From Gelidibacter gilvus (GTDB lineage Bacteria; Bacteroidota; Bacteroidia; Flavobacteriales; Flavobacteriaceae): 64,000 nucleotides of DNA. The stretch is from NCBI RefSeq assembly GCF_004115975.1, contig NZ_SDDZ01000013.1, positions 1-64,000 of the forward strand, read 5' to 3'. This document shows positions 46,694-55,045 of this stretch, piece after piece. The translations under genes and the position numbers were made by a program. The notes beneath the pieces are model-generated. The model was given only the letters and a program-made list of their open reading frames with translations, searched no databases and was not told where the DNA came from. Numbering within the stretch: the stretch's first letter is position 1; every line of letters begins with the position of its first letter.

Positions 46694-48712
46694 CTAAATT
46701 AGTGGCTCATCTTTTTTGACATCCTCGACCGGTACTTCAACGGTCTCAATTTCAGGAGTTGGTTGTTCTGCGTTTTTCGCACGTTCCAGTACGTCTTTTT
46801 CATAGGGACGCTTGCCAAATATACGCTCGAGATTATCCTTAAAGATGACTTCTTTTTCAAGTAGCTCTTCCGCTAATTCTGTCAATTTATCTTTGTTCTC
46901 TTCCAATATCTTAATTGCACGCAAGTACTGCGTTTCAATGATTTCAGAGATTTCTTTATCAATCAACTCTGCGGTTTGCTCACTATAAGGTTTGGTAAAC
47001 CCGTATTCAGATTGTCCTGAGGAATCATAGTAAGTTATATTACCTACTTTATCACTCAATCCATAAACAGTTACCATGGCGCGTGCTTGCTTTGTAACCT
47101 TTTCCAAATCACTCAAAGCACCCGTTGATATCTTGTCAAAAATTACCTTCTCGGCAGCACGGCCTCCAAGGGCAGCACACATTTCGTCCAACATTTGCTC
47201 TGTTCTCACAATCAGGCGCTCTTCTGGTAAATACCAAGCGGCACCTAAAGAGCGCCCTCTAGGTACAATCGTTACTTTTACCAAAGGCGCAGCATGTTCC
47301 AACATCCAGCTTATTGTGGCGTGACCAGCTTCATGGAACGCAACAGCGCGTTTCTCATCTGGAGTGATGATTTTATTTTTCTTTTCAAGACCGCCAATAA
47401 TCCGATCCACAGCATCCAAGAAATCTTGTTTGTTTACTGCCTTTTTACCTTTACGAGCGGCAATCAAAGCGGCTTCGTTACATACGTTAGCAATGTCTGC
47501 ACCAGAAAATCCAGGAGTCTGTCTCGCAAGAAAATCGATATCTAAATCTTCACCTTTTTTGATAGGTCTTAAATGTACCTCAAAAATTTCCTTACGTTCT
47601 ACGATGTCTGGAAGATCCACAAAAATTTGTCTGTCAAATCTACCAGCACGCATTAGGGCTTTATCTAAAATATCAGCTCTGTTGGTTGCAGCAAGAACAA
47701 TAACGTTGGTATTGGTCCCAAAACCATCCATTTCAGTCAGTAACTGATTCAGTGTGTTTTCACGCTCGTCATTTGAACCTGACATGGCGTTTTTTCCTCT
47801 GGCGCGTCCAATGGCATCAATCTCATCAATAAAAATAATAGATGGCGATTTTTCTTTTGCTTGTTTAAACAAATCCCTAACCCTCGAAGCTCCAACACCT
47901 ACAAACATTTCAACGAAATCTGAACCAGATAAAGAGAAGAAAGGCACTTTAGCTTCGCCAGCTACTGCTTTAGCCAATAAGGTTTTACCAGTTCCTGGAG
48001 GTCCTACAAGAAGGGCTCCTTTTGGAATCTTACCACCCAAGGATGTATATTTTTCTGGTGTTTTTAAGAAGTCAACAATTTCCTGAACCTCTTCTTTGGC
48101 ACCTTCCAAACCTGCGACATCTTTAAATGAGGTCTTGACATCTGTGTTTTCATCAAACAATTTAGCTTTGGATTTGCCGATATTAAATATCTGACCCCCG
48201 GCACCACCGCCAGCACCACCAGACATACGTCTCATGATAAATATCCAAACCCCAATAATTAGTACAAATGGTAGGAGACCTAAAAGGAAATCTCCCCAAA
48301 CGTTGTGCTCTGTCTCAAAAGTAACTTCGGTGTTGCTGAGGTTGTTTTCCTTAATAACGTTTCTGATTTCTTCTTGAAAAAGTGCCAAATCACCAAATTC
48401 AAATTTGTAATTCGGACTCGGGGTTACAGAAGGTAAAATGCTGGTAGGTTTTGTGCCTTTATGAGTTTCTGTCTTTAAAGCTGCGTCTGTCATATAGACT
48501 TTGGCCTCTCTATTGTTGACGATTTCAACTTTGGCGACATCACCATTTTTTAAATATTCAAAAAACTGAGCAGGTGTTGTACTTTTAGCATCCTGTCCAC
48601 CAAAACCACCGGAGAATATCTGAACCGCGAAAAAAGCAGCTATCACCATCCCATAGATCCAATACGGACTTAATTTTGGTTTTTTGTTTAAGTTTTTATT
48701 TTCTTTTGACAT
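46694..48712 (-). CDS. ftsH: ATP-dependent zinc metalloprotease FtsH
   Basis: 672 residues. A membrane-anchored AAA+ protease that degrades misfolded and regulatory membrane proteins. Two N-terminal membrane helices (residues about 15-32, [17 protein letters not shown], and about 150-168, [18 protein letters not shown]) flank a periplasmic domain. Walker A is [19 protein letters not shown], Walker [33 protein letters not shown]. The zinc site is HEAGH near residue 460, with the third ligand in [12 protein letters not shown]. The acidic tail ([20 protein letters not shown]) is ordinary for the phylum. It is 10 bases after rsfS. Confidence 0.98.
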   Translation of the reverse strand: MSKENKNLNKKPKLSPYWIYGMVIAAFFAVQIFSGGFGGQDAKSTTPAQFFEYLKNGDVAKVEIVNNREAKVYMTDAALKTETHKGTKPTSILPSVTPSPNYKFEFGDLALFQEEIRNVIKENNLSNTEVTFETEHNVWGDFLLGLLPFVLIIGVWIFIMRRMSGGAGGGAGGQIFNIGKSKAKLFDENTDVKTSFKDVAGLEGAKEEVQEIVDFLKTPEKYTSLGGKIPKGALLVGPPGTGKTLLAKAVAGEAKVPFFSLSGSDFVEMFVGVGASRVRDLFKQAKEKSPSIIFIDEIDAIGRARGKNAMSGSNDERENTLNQLLTEMDGFGTNTNVIVLAATNRADILDKALMRAGRFDRQIFVDLPDIVERKEIFEVHLRPIKKGEDLDIDFLARQTPGFSGADIANVCNEAALIAARKGKKAVNKQDFLDAVDRIIGGLEKKNKIITPDEKRAVAFHEAGHATISWMLEHAAPLVKVTIVPRGRSLGAAWYLPEERLIVRTEQMLDEMCAALGGRAAEKVIFDKISTGALSDLEKVTKQARAMVTVYGLSDKVGNITYYDSSGQSEYGFTKPYSEQTAELIDKEISEIIETQYLRAIKILEENKDKLTELAEELLEKEVIFKDNLERIFGKRPYEKDVLERAKNAEQPTPEIETVEVPVEDVKKDEPLI

Positions 48713-48722
48713 TAATCTTTTT

Positions 48723-49094
48723 TTAGTAACTGGTTTCTATAACGGTTGTTTTTGCGTCGCCCCAAAGGCCTTCAATATCGTAGTATTGTCTAATATGCTT
48801 TTGAAATACGTGTACCACTACATTGACATAATCCATTAAAACCCATTCTGCATTCTCACTCCCTTCAATATGCCAAGGATGATCTTTAAGTGTTTTGCTG
48901 ACTTTCTTTTGAACGGCGCCAACAATGGCGTTTACTTGGGTATTTGAATTGCCTTCGCAAATTATGAAATAATCACAAACCGTATTTTCAATGTCCCGTA
49001 AATCGAGAATTTTTATATCTTTTCCTTTGACGTCTTCAATACCTTCTAAGATAGTGGAAATCAGTGCATCTGAGTTTTTATTTTCTTTCGCCAT
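48723..49094 (-). CDS. rsfS: ribosome silencing factor RsfS
   Basis: 123 residues. RsfS binds L14 on the large subunit and blocks subunit joining when nutrients are short. ILDLRDIENTVCDYFIICEG, HPWHIEGSENAEWVLMDYVN and HVFQKHIRQYYDIEGLWGDA are diagnostic. Upstream member of an rsfS-ftsH operon with a TAACTTTG promoter. Confidence 0.96.
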   Translation of the reverse strand: MAKENKNSDALISTILEGIEDVKGKDIKILDLRDIENTVCDYFIICEGNSNTQVNAIVGAVQKKVSKTLKDHPWHIEGSENAEWVLMDYVNVVVHVFQKHIRQYYDIEGLWGDAKTTVIETSY

Positions 49095-49114
49095 TAATTT
49101 ATTTTAAATTTGTG

Positions 49115-49122
49115 CAAAGTTA
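49115..49122 (-). promoter_or_regulatory. -7 promoter box TAACTTTG for rsfS-ftsH
   Basis: On the minus strand TAACTTTG matches TAnnTTTG and would give a leader of roughly 15-17 nt before the rsfS ATG. No clear TTTG was found at the -33 position. Confidence 0.5.
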
Positions 49123-49189
49123 TTGCTTTTTTTAATTCTTTTAAGCCTTATAATCTCATAAGAAAATTATAATTTATTGAAGCTTGCAC

Positions 49190-49921
49190 ATGCGTATAAT
49201 CAAACTTGATGCCATTGACTCGACCAACACTTACTTAAAAAAGCTTAGTGGTGGTGGTAATGCTGAAGATGGTTTGACCGTGGTGACCAGTTTGCAGACC
49301 AATGGGAGAGGTCAAATGGGAACGGTATGGAGCTCTCAAGAAGCGAAGAACCTTACTTTTAGTGTGTTTAAGGATGCTTCATTTCTCAATATAAAGCAAC
49401 ACTTTTACATCAGCATGGCCGTCTCCTTGGCCGTCTATGAAGCTGTAAAGAGCTTGGGAATAACGAAAATAAAGGTCAAATGGCCCAACGACATTTTGTC
49501 AGACGATAAAAAGATTGCAGGAATTCTAATTGAGAATGTCATCAAATTGAACGTTATTTCAGGATCTGTCATTGGAATAGGGCTCAATGTCAATCAAACT
49601 GATTTTACGGGTTTGCCAGCAGCATCGTCCTTACTTTTACTTTCAGGGCACGTGAATGATTTGGACGAGGTTTTGACCATTGTTTTAAAACAGATCGATA
49701 TCCATTTTAATTATTTGAAAGAAAAGCAATTCAAAATCTTAAAAGCGCGATACGAATCACACCTGTTCAGAAAAAACAAACCTTCAACATTTAAGGATGC
49801 TGAAGGTTCTATATTCTCAGGTTATATTGTTGGAATTTCAGATTTTGGCCAGCTAATGGTCAAAATCGAGGACAACATTATAAGAAGTTTTGATTTTAAA
49901 GAAGTAGTCCTGTTGTACTAA
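49190..49921 (+). CDS. birA: biotin--[acetyl-CoA-carboxylase] ligase
   Basis: A 243-residue biotin protein ligase without the N-terminal DNA-binding domain, so not a repressor. DAIDSTNTYLKKL opens the catalytic domain. TSLQTNGRGQMGTVWSSQ is the biotinyl-AMP loop (GRGxxG form). IKVKWPNDILSDDKKIAGIL holds the catalytic Lys. The frame extends to a TTG at 49184; the ATG at 49190 (MRIIKLDAIDS) fits the family better. The stop codon overlaps the convergent SRPBCC gene stop. Confidence 0.95.
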   Translation: MRIIKLDAIDSTNTYLKKLSGGGNAEDGLTVVTSLQTNGRGQMGTVWSSQEAKNLTFSVFKDASFLNIKQHFYISMAVSLAVYEAVKSLGITKIKVKWPNDILSDDKKIAGILIENVIKLNVISGSVIGIGLNVNQTDFTGLPAASSLLLLSGHVNDLDEVLTIVLKQIDIHFNYLKEKQFKILKARYESHLFRKNKPSTFKDAEGSIFSGYIVGISDFGQLMVKIEDNIIRSFDFKEVVLLY

Positions 49922-50310
49922 ACTACTTTGGTCATGTTTTTTACCAATGTTTCAATGAATTTTGAAATTGGTCCTTTAATCATCATGGCCATCATTGGAT
50001 TGAAATCGCCTTCAAAGGTCAATTGAACATCACTCTGGTTGGTTCCAGTTTCCTGAATATGGCCAATCAATGAAAAATCCAACTTTCCGGCGGCACCAAG
50101 TACAATTTTATTTGGTGCGATACTTTCCTTTTTCTTCAATACAATTTCAGGCATTCCTTTTAATGCGAATAAAAATTTGTCGTCGCCTAAGACTTCAAAT
50201 TTACTGATGTTATCAGGCATTAATTGTTCGAAATTCTTGACATCCGATAGGAAATCAAAAACTTCTTGTGGACTTTTTTCAAGACTTACTTTTGGTGATT
50301 CTAAATTCAT
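49918..50310 (-). CDS. SRPBCC-family (START-like) protein
   Basis: A 130-residue protein with the SRPBCC/Bet v1-like ligand-binding fold. VSLEKSPQEVFDFLSDVKNF is the typical first helix after the opening strand. The end has FNPMMAMMIKGPISKFIETLVKNM, a long amphipathic helix. Such proteins bind hydrophobic ligands; none can be named. It lies between birA (tail to tail, stops overlapping) and pyrE, in the same direction as pyrE with a 123-base gap. Confidence 0.75.
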   Translation of the reverse strand: MNLESPKVSLEKSPQEVFDFLSDVKNFEQLMPDNISKFEVLGDDKFLFALKGMPEIVLKKKESIAPNKIVLGAAGKLDFSLIGHIQETGTNQSDVQLTFEGDFNPMMAMMIKGPISKFIETLVKNMTKVV

Positions 50311-50433
50311 TTTTATTTATTGTTTTGTTCCCTCTGCGCTAAAGCTATGGACGGAAAACTATTTATTATTTTTTAGTCGTTTAGTTCTGTTAAATCGATG
50401 TCACGCCTAACAGTTTGACGGCTTCACATTAAA

Positions 50434-51078
50434 TCAAGAAGCATTCCATTCACTTGGATTGGCATTCCAATCTGCTAAAACCTCTTGTTCTTTCGTGGTT
50501 ATATATTTGGTGTCTAAGGCTTGTTCCAAAAGACATTCATAATTGCTTAAGGTTTGTAAGATCACATCAGCATCTTTGAAATTGTTGTTGGCAACTTCAA
50601 ATCCGTAAGAGAAAATAGCCACCATTCCTTTCACGTTCACACCAACTTCTTCGAGTGCTTTTACGGCATTAAGGCTGCTGTTTCCTGTACTGATCAAATC
50701 TTCCACTACCACAACACTCTGGCCTTTTTCAATATGGCCTTCAATTTGGTTTTGACGTCCATGACCTTTTGCTTCAGGTCTGACGTAAACAAATGGCAAT
50801 CCCAAATATTCAGCTACCAAAACACCAATCCCAATGGCACCAGTAGCGACACCTGCAATCACGTCTGGTTTTCCATATTGCTGTTCAATATGCTTGGCCA
50901 TGGTTTCACGAACGAAATTCCGAATGGGCGGATAGGAGAGCACAATGCGGTTGTCACAGTAAATTGGCGACTTCCAGCCAGATGCCCATGTAAAGGGATC
51001 GTTTGGCTGTAATTTGATGGCGTGAATCTGTAATAGCAGCTCAGCCGTTTTCTTAGCGGTTTGTTTGTTGAGAATCAT
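50434..51078 (-). CDS. pyrE: orotate phosphoribosyltransferase
   Basis: 214 residues. It joins orotate and PRPP to orotidine 5'-phosphate in pyrimidine synthesis. The PRPP-binding motif is VVVVEDLISTGNSSLNAVKA. DVIAGVATGAIGIGVLVAEY and VYVRPEAKGHGRQNQIEG provide the catalytic Lys and flexible loop. WASGWKSPIYCDNRIVLSYP is the N-terminal landmark. A TAATTTTG box lies 4 bases before its ATG, so the mRNA may be leaderless. Confidence 0.96.
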   Translation of the reverse strand: MILNKQTAKKTAELLLQIHAIKLQPNDPFTWASGWKSPIYCDNRIVLSYPPIRNFVRETMAKHIEQQYGKPDVIAGVATGAIGIGVLVAEYLGLPFVYVRPEAKGHGRQNQIEGHIEKGQSVVVVEDLISTGNSSLNAVKALEEVGVNVKGMVAIFSYGFEVANNNFKDADVILQTLSNYECLLEQALDTKYITTKEQEVLADWNANPSEWNAS

Positions 51079-51082
51079 GGCG

Positions 51083-51090
51083 CAAAATTA
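51083..51090 (-). promoter_or_regulatory. -7 promoter box TAATTTTG for pyrE
   Basis: On the minus strand TAATTTTG matches TAnnTTTG and lies 4 bases before the pyrE ATG. Start of transcription would fall on or beside the start codon, as for rarA and rlmB. Confidence 0.5.
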
Positions 51091-51201
51091 AGCAATTTTA
51101 TAGATTTTAAATTTAAAAATTTACTGAAAAATTTTTTCAAAAATAGTACTGTGAATCAAATTATTATATTTTTACAAATTCAATGCGTTATTAAAGAAAA
51201 G

Positions 51202-51783
51202 ATGTATAAAGTTTTTGTCAATGACAAACCTATAATTTTGACAACAAAAGTCAAGAAGGAAAAGCATTTTAAAAATTACTTAATGAGTACCGTCAATATA
51301 GGCAAAGTTATTAGAGAACTCAACTCTACCGACTTGGAAGGCGTGCGGATCATTGGTAAAAACGAGGAGAAACTCCTAAAATCCTTTCTCAAAAAATTAC
51401 CGAATGTGGTTGCCGGTGGTGGTAAAGTGTTTAATGATAAAGGCGAGATTCTTTTTATATACAGAAACGATAAATGGGATTTGCCCAAAGGGAAAATAGA
51501 GGCGGATGAAAGCATTGAAGAAACCTCTTTACGAGAAGTTGAAGAGGAAACCAAGGTCAACGGTTTGAAAATTGTCAAACCTTTAGAAACTACCTATCAT
51601 ATTTTTAAAAGAAATGGCCGACATCAACTGAAGATTACTTATTGGTTTGAAATGACCTCAACCTATACAGGCGAATTGGTACCCCAAGAAGACGAAGGCA
51701 TTACTAAAGTGGAATGGTTAAACCCTAAACAGATTAAGAAGGCTATGGAAAATTCGTATGCGAATATTAAGCTTTTGGTTTGA
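51202..51783 (+). CDS. NUDIX hydrolase
   Basis: A 193-residue NUDIX protein, taken from the ATG at 51202 (MYKVFVNDKPIILT) because relatives share this N-terminus. The frame is open back to 51061, overlapping pyrE on the other strand, but that part is low in sense. The Nudix box is GKIEADESIEETSLREVEEE, with Thr-Lys where the usual Gly follows. The C-terminal LVPQEDEGITKVEWLNPKQI is typical. Its substrate, a nucleoside diphosphate linked to some other group, is not predictable. Divergent from pyrE. Confidence 0.9.
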   Translation: MYKVFVNDKPIILTTKVKKEKHFKNYLMSTVNIGKVIRELNSTDLEGVRIIGKNEEKLLKSFLKKLPNVVAGGGKVFNDKGEILFIYRNDKWDLPKGKIEADESIEETSLREVEEETKVNGLKIVKPLETTYHIFKRNGRHQLKITYWFEMTSTYTGELVPQEDEGITKVEWLNPKQIKKAMENSYANIKLLV

Positions 51784-51890
51784 GTTGAGTTTGAGCATTT
51801 GTAAAAGCACGGGACTAAATCGATCACCAATCTTCTTATTATTTTGTATTCATATTTAACAAAACTCCGATTATTTCTTTCTTAAACACA

Positions 51891-53624
51891 CTACCTTACT
51901 CTATACACGGGATATTGTAGATGCGCCAATTCATAATATGGACTGTGCTTATGCAACCAATCCAATTGTGCATACCAGCTTTTAGCAAAATCAGGTTCTG
52001 ATTTTCTTTTGACTTCAAATTCCAGTTTTAATTCAGCATTATTATTTAATAATTCTGCCGCTATGTCTTCAAAAGCATAAGGTGAGAAGCCTTCTTTTTG
52101 TTGCAGAATCGTATCGAAAAGATTCCAGTTGAAAAACGAATCGGGCGCTTGTGGCTCTAAGGTTTCCAATAAATATCTAAAGGCATGTTGTTGGGTAGAA
52201 ATATAATAATCTCCTTTTTTGAAAGTGATGTTTTGGGTTGTTGAAATCACATTGGTGTTGTAGTGTTGGTAATGACCTTCATAAGCTTGACTTCGGGTTT
52301 TGTAGCTGTCAATTTTGTAGCTTTCAACAGTAATGGTGGTGTCTTTTTTAAGAATTGACATTTCTACTTGGTTCAGCTTCAATAAATCAATAACGTTCCA
52401 CCAGCCTTGCGGAATGATATAAGCTTTTGGTATAGATACTTCAACCGTGGGTTTGAAATAATTTTTATAGACCACATCTTTTGAGAAAGGTTTGCTTCTG
52501 TCATATTTTAAGCGATTTCCTCCTGTAATTTCACTCGGAATCATCTTGCCTTCATAGCCTTTAAATTTCAAAATAGTAGATCTTGTAGTGTCCACCGTCC
52601 AATCCAACGGATAAGAGTTGGAAGCCTGGAATTGTTTAATAGCATCGGCACGTAGTTGCTTTATCTTATCATAATCGGTCTCCATGATGTCCAACATGCT
52701 TTTCATTAATTCGTAAGTGCCTTCCACTCGAGGTTTGTAGGGCTTGAGCATATGTGTTTCCACCATCATTCCTAAACTGTTGAACAAAGCCGCGTAGCCT
52801 GTAGAATACCTAGGCGAATCCATAAACTGAGTAAATCCAGCCTCAGGAACTTCATTAAAAACATTCACGTATGGGGTAATGTCCCATTTTTTATTGGCTA
52901 ATTTTTTTTCCAGACTTGGCATCATTTCCTGATGAAGATATGTGCCAAGATCTCCGCCAAGTTTATTGTGCTGTGTGAATAAGTGGGTCAATGTATATTG
53001 GTAATCGGCGCCATTGCTCACATGATTGTCAATAAAAACTGCAGGTTGCACTAAGTGGTAAATTTGGGTGAACGTACGGGCGTTTTTGGTGTCTGCTTTT
53101 ATAAAGTCGCGGTTCAAATCATAGTTTCTGGCATTCCCTCTAAAGCCATATTCCTCAGGTCCAATTTGGTTGGTACGCGTAGTAGAATTTTTATTTAAAC
53201 TTCCGCCAACATTGTAAATTGGTATGGTTACTAATACGGTATGCTGTGGCGCTGCGATTTTACCTTGCGCTAGATCTCTGAACAAAAGCATCGTCGCATC
53301 AATGCCATCAGGCTCTCCTGGATGGATGCCGTTGTTGATCAACAACGTTTGTTTCGTTTTTCTGATGGTTTCAAAGTCGAAAACTTTATCCGGATTGAAA
53401 GTCACTAAATGTAAGGGTTTACCAGAATCGGTCATCCCTATACTGTCCAAGTGGACTTGTGGATAGTTGTCTGCCAAGAGTTGATAATATGCAATCACTT
53501 CATGATAGGTTCCTGTTTTAAGTCCGTTGCTTTTTTCAAAGACCGTCATATAATCTTTGGATGGATTTTTTTCTTGGGCGAAAATAGAAAGACTTATAAA
53601 AAAGAATATAAAAATAGTTTTCAT
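51891..53624 (-). CDS. secreted M14-family metallocarboxypeptidase
   Basis: 577 residues with a signal peptide (MKTIFIFFFISLSIFAQEK). The M14 zinc site is seen in LLINNGIHPGEPDGIDATM (His and Glu ligands) near residue 100 and in VFIDNHVSNGADYQYTLTH near residue 195. NARNYDLNRDFIKADTKNAR provides substrate-binding residues. The catalytic Glu is probably in the segment SLGMMVETHMLKPYKPR near residue 285. The C-terminal 290 residues form a region typical of the Bacteroidota branch. Likely periplasmic or surface-bound, trimming peptides. Monocistronic and divergent from ctlX. Confidence 0.85.
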   Translation of the reverse strand: MKTIFIFFFISLSIFAQEKNPSKDYMTVFEKSNGLKTGTYHEVIAYYQLLADNYPQVHLDSIGMTDSGKPLHLVTFNPDKVFDFETIRKTKQTLLINNGIHPGEPDGIDATMLLFRDLAQGKIAAPQHTVLVTIPIYNVGGSLNKNSTTRTNQIGPEEYGFRGNARNYDLNRDFIKADTKNARTFTQIYHLVQPAVFIDNHVSNGADYQYTLTHLFTQHNKLGGDLGTYLHQEMMPSLEKKLANKKWDITPYVNVFNEVPEAGFTQFMDSPRYSTGYAALFNSLGMMVETHMLKPYKPRVEGTYELMKSMLDIMETDYDKIKQLRADAIKQFQASNSYPLDWTVDTTRSTILKFKGYEGKMIPSEITGGNRLKYDRSKPFSKDVVYKNYFKPTVEVSIPKAYIIPQGWWNVIDLLKLNQVEMSILKKDTTITVESYKIDSYKTRSQAYEGHYQHYNTNVISTTQNITFKKGDYYISTQQHAFRYLLETLEPQAPDSFFNWNLFDTILQQKEGFSPYAFEDIAAELLNNNAELKLEFEVKRKSEPDFAKSWYAQLDWLHKHSPYYELAHLQYPVYRVR

Positions 53625-53696
53625 TAGGAGTGATTAGCGATTAAAAGCTGCGCATATATAAAAGCGCATAAGCTTCCAAATTTAATGAATTTAAAC

Positions 53697-53704
53697 TAAT
53701 TTTG
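53697..53704 (+). promoter_or_regulatory. -7 promoter box TAATTTTG for ctlX
   Basis: TAATTTTG matches TAnnTTTG, with the likely start site about 17 bases before the ctlX ATG at 53727. No TTTG was seen at the -33 position. Confidence 0.5.
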
Positions 53705-53726
53705 CGGGCATAAATTCGACTTCACT

Positions 53727-54662
53727 ATGCATCAAACCACAAATACAATCTTAATGATTCGTCCAGTTCATTTCAGGATGAATGAACAAACAGCGGTCAA
53801 TAATTATTTTCAGGAAGACCTGGATCTAAAGAACTCTGAAATCAATATAAAGGCTCAAGCCGAATTTGATGCCTTTGTAGAAAAACTTAGAGCTGTCGGT
53901 GTTAACGTTATTGTGGAAGATGATGACAAGTTGAACGATACGCCAGATTCTATCTTTCCTAATAACTGGGTGAGTTTTCATGAAAATGGCGATGTGGCAC
54001 TCTATCCTATGTTTGCTGAAAACAGACGTAAGGAACGACGTGAAGAACTTCTTGATCGTTTGGAGGAAGAAGGCTTTGAGATTGATAATATAATGGACTA
54101 TACCAGCGCCGAAGAAGATCATTTTTTCTTGGAAGGTACCGGCAGTATTATCATGGATCGTGTCAATAAAAAAGCATACTGCGCACTCTCTCCACGTGCG
54201 GATGAAGAATTGTTTATAGAATTCTGCGAAGATTTTGATTATTTCCCAGTCATTTTTACGGCGTATCAAACCGTGGATGATGAACGTTTACCTATTTATC
54301 ACACCAACGTGATGATGTGTATTGCAGAGACTTTTGCCGTTATTTGTTTAGATAGTATTGATGACAAAAAAGAGCGTAAGAGTGTTGTAGAGCACCTCAA
54401 AAAAGACGGTAAGGAAGTTATTGCCATTACCGAAGCTCAAATGCACAGTTTCGCAGGAAATATGCTGCAGGTAAGAGGAGCTGATGAAAAGCGTTATTTG
54501 GTGATGAGCACAGCGGCACATGATAGTTTGACTAGTTTACAAATTGCAAAACTGTCTATGCATTGCGAGGTGTTGTACAGTGATTTGGAAACTATCGAAA
54601 CTTGCGGTGGTGGAAGTGCCCGTTGTATGATGGCGGAAGTGTTTTTGCCGAAAGCGGAATGA
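53727..54662 (+). CDS. ctlX: citrulline utilization hydrolase CtlX (pentein family)
   Basis: A 311-residue arginine-deiminase-related hydrolase. TILMIRPVHFRMNEQTAVNN opens it. The acidic guanidino/ureido-binding residues are in TPDSIFPNNWVSFHENGDVA and FFLEGTGSIIMDR. The catalytic His is in AQMHSFAGNMLQV near residue 240, and the Cys nucleophile is in CGGGSARCMMAEVF near the C-terminus. The name follows the CtlX family, which acts on citrulline or related amino acids; substrate identity here is inferred. Divergent from the M14 peptidase gene. Confidence 0.85.
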   Translation: MHQTTNTILMIRPVHFRMNEQTAVNNYFQEDLDLKNSEINIKAQAEFDAFVEKLRAVGVNVIVEDDDKLNDTPDSIFPNNWVSFHENGDVALYPMFAENRRKERREELLDRLEEEGFEIDNIMDYTSAEEDHFFLEGTGSIIMDRVNKKAYCALSPRADEELFIEFCEDFDYFPVIFTAYQTVDDERLPIYHTNVMMCIAETFAVICLDSIDDKKERKSVVEHLKKDGKEVIAITEAQMHSFAGNMLQVRGADEKRYLVMSTAAHDSLTSLQIAKLSMHCEVLYSDLETIETCGGGSARCMMAEVFLPKAE

Positions 54663-54716
54663 AGTTGAGGATGAAATCGAAGTTGAAATTGAAATTGAAG
54701 TTGAACTCGACGCTTA
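54663..54716. repeat. GAARTT hexamer-like purine-rich repeat after ctlX
   Basis: Directly after the ctlX stop come repeated units of the type GAAGTT / GAAATT / GATGAA (period 6). A similar stretch lies at 54839-54885. In one frame they would read EVEDEIEVEIEIEVELDA, like the acidic tail of the rhomboid protein at 9300-9410, which is built from the same units. Confidence 0.6.
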
Positions 54717-54740
54717 AGTAAACAACCCATCCATAGTTTT

Positions 54741-54823
54741 AGCGAGGTCAGGAATTGAGGTTGAAACAATCAATTCTGTTTAAGGATGAACAAAGTTAAA
54801 TCCTGAAACTTTAAACTCGGAAC
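54741..54823 (+). repeat. 83-bp direct repeat, copy 1
   Basis: Matches 54950-55032 with 3 differences in 83 bases. Starts AGCGAGGTCAGGAATTGAGG. Its end merges into a heptad-type array (CCTGAAA, CTTTAAA, CTCGGAA, CACTGAA at 54802-54829). The ctlX-kinase spacer of 383 bases contains no gene I can support. Confidence 0.9.
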
Positions 54824-54949
54824 ACTGAATATCGTATGATGAAATTGAAGTTGAAGTTGATGTCGAAGTTAATGTCGAAATTTTAACCGCAAGGAACACA
54901 AAGTTAGGCGTTAAGGGCGCAAGAGAGACTCATCGTCGTATCCAGATTG

Positions 54950-55032
54950 AGCGAAGTCAGGAATTGAGGTTGAAACAATCAATTCTGTTTAAGGATGGAC
55001 AAAGTTAAATCCTGAAACTTTAAACTCGAAAC
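54950..55032 (+). repeat. 83-bp direct repeat, copy 2
   Basis: Second copy, offset 209 bases from the first. It runs into the heptads CCTGAAA, CTTTAAA, CTCGAAA, CTCGAAA, CTCTTTT (55011-55045), which end exactly at the stop codon of the histidine kinase gene on the minus strand. Confidence 0.9.
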
Positions 55033-55045
55033 TCGAAACTCTTTT

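Noticed and set aside
47294-48086. Long plus-strand ORFs opposite ftsH
   Set aside because: They are antisense shadows of a highly conserved gene and carry no recognisable domain.
51061-51201. N-terminal extension of the NUDIX frame
   Set aside because: Overlaps the pyrE start and its promoter box; relatives start at the ATG at 51202.
54494-54769. 91-codon minus-strand ORF over the end of ctlX
   Set aside because: Composition (runs of Phe, Gln and Leu) comes from the complement of the GAAGTT repeat; no support as a gene.
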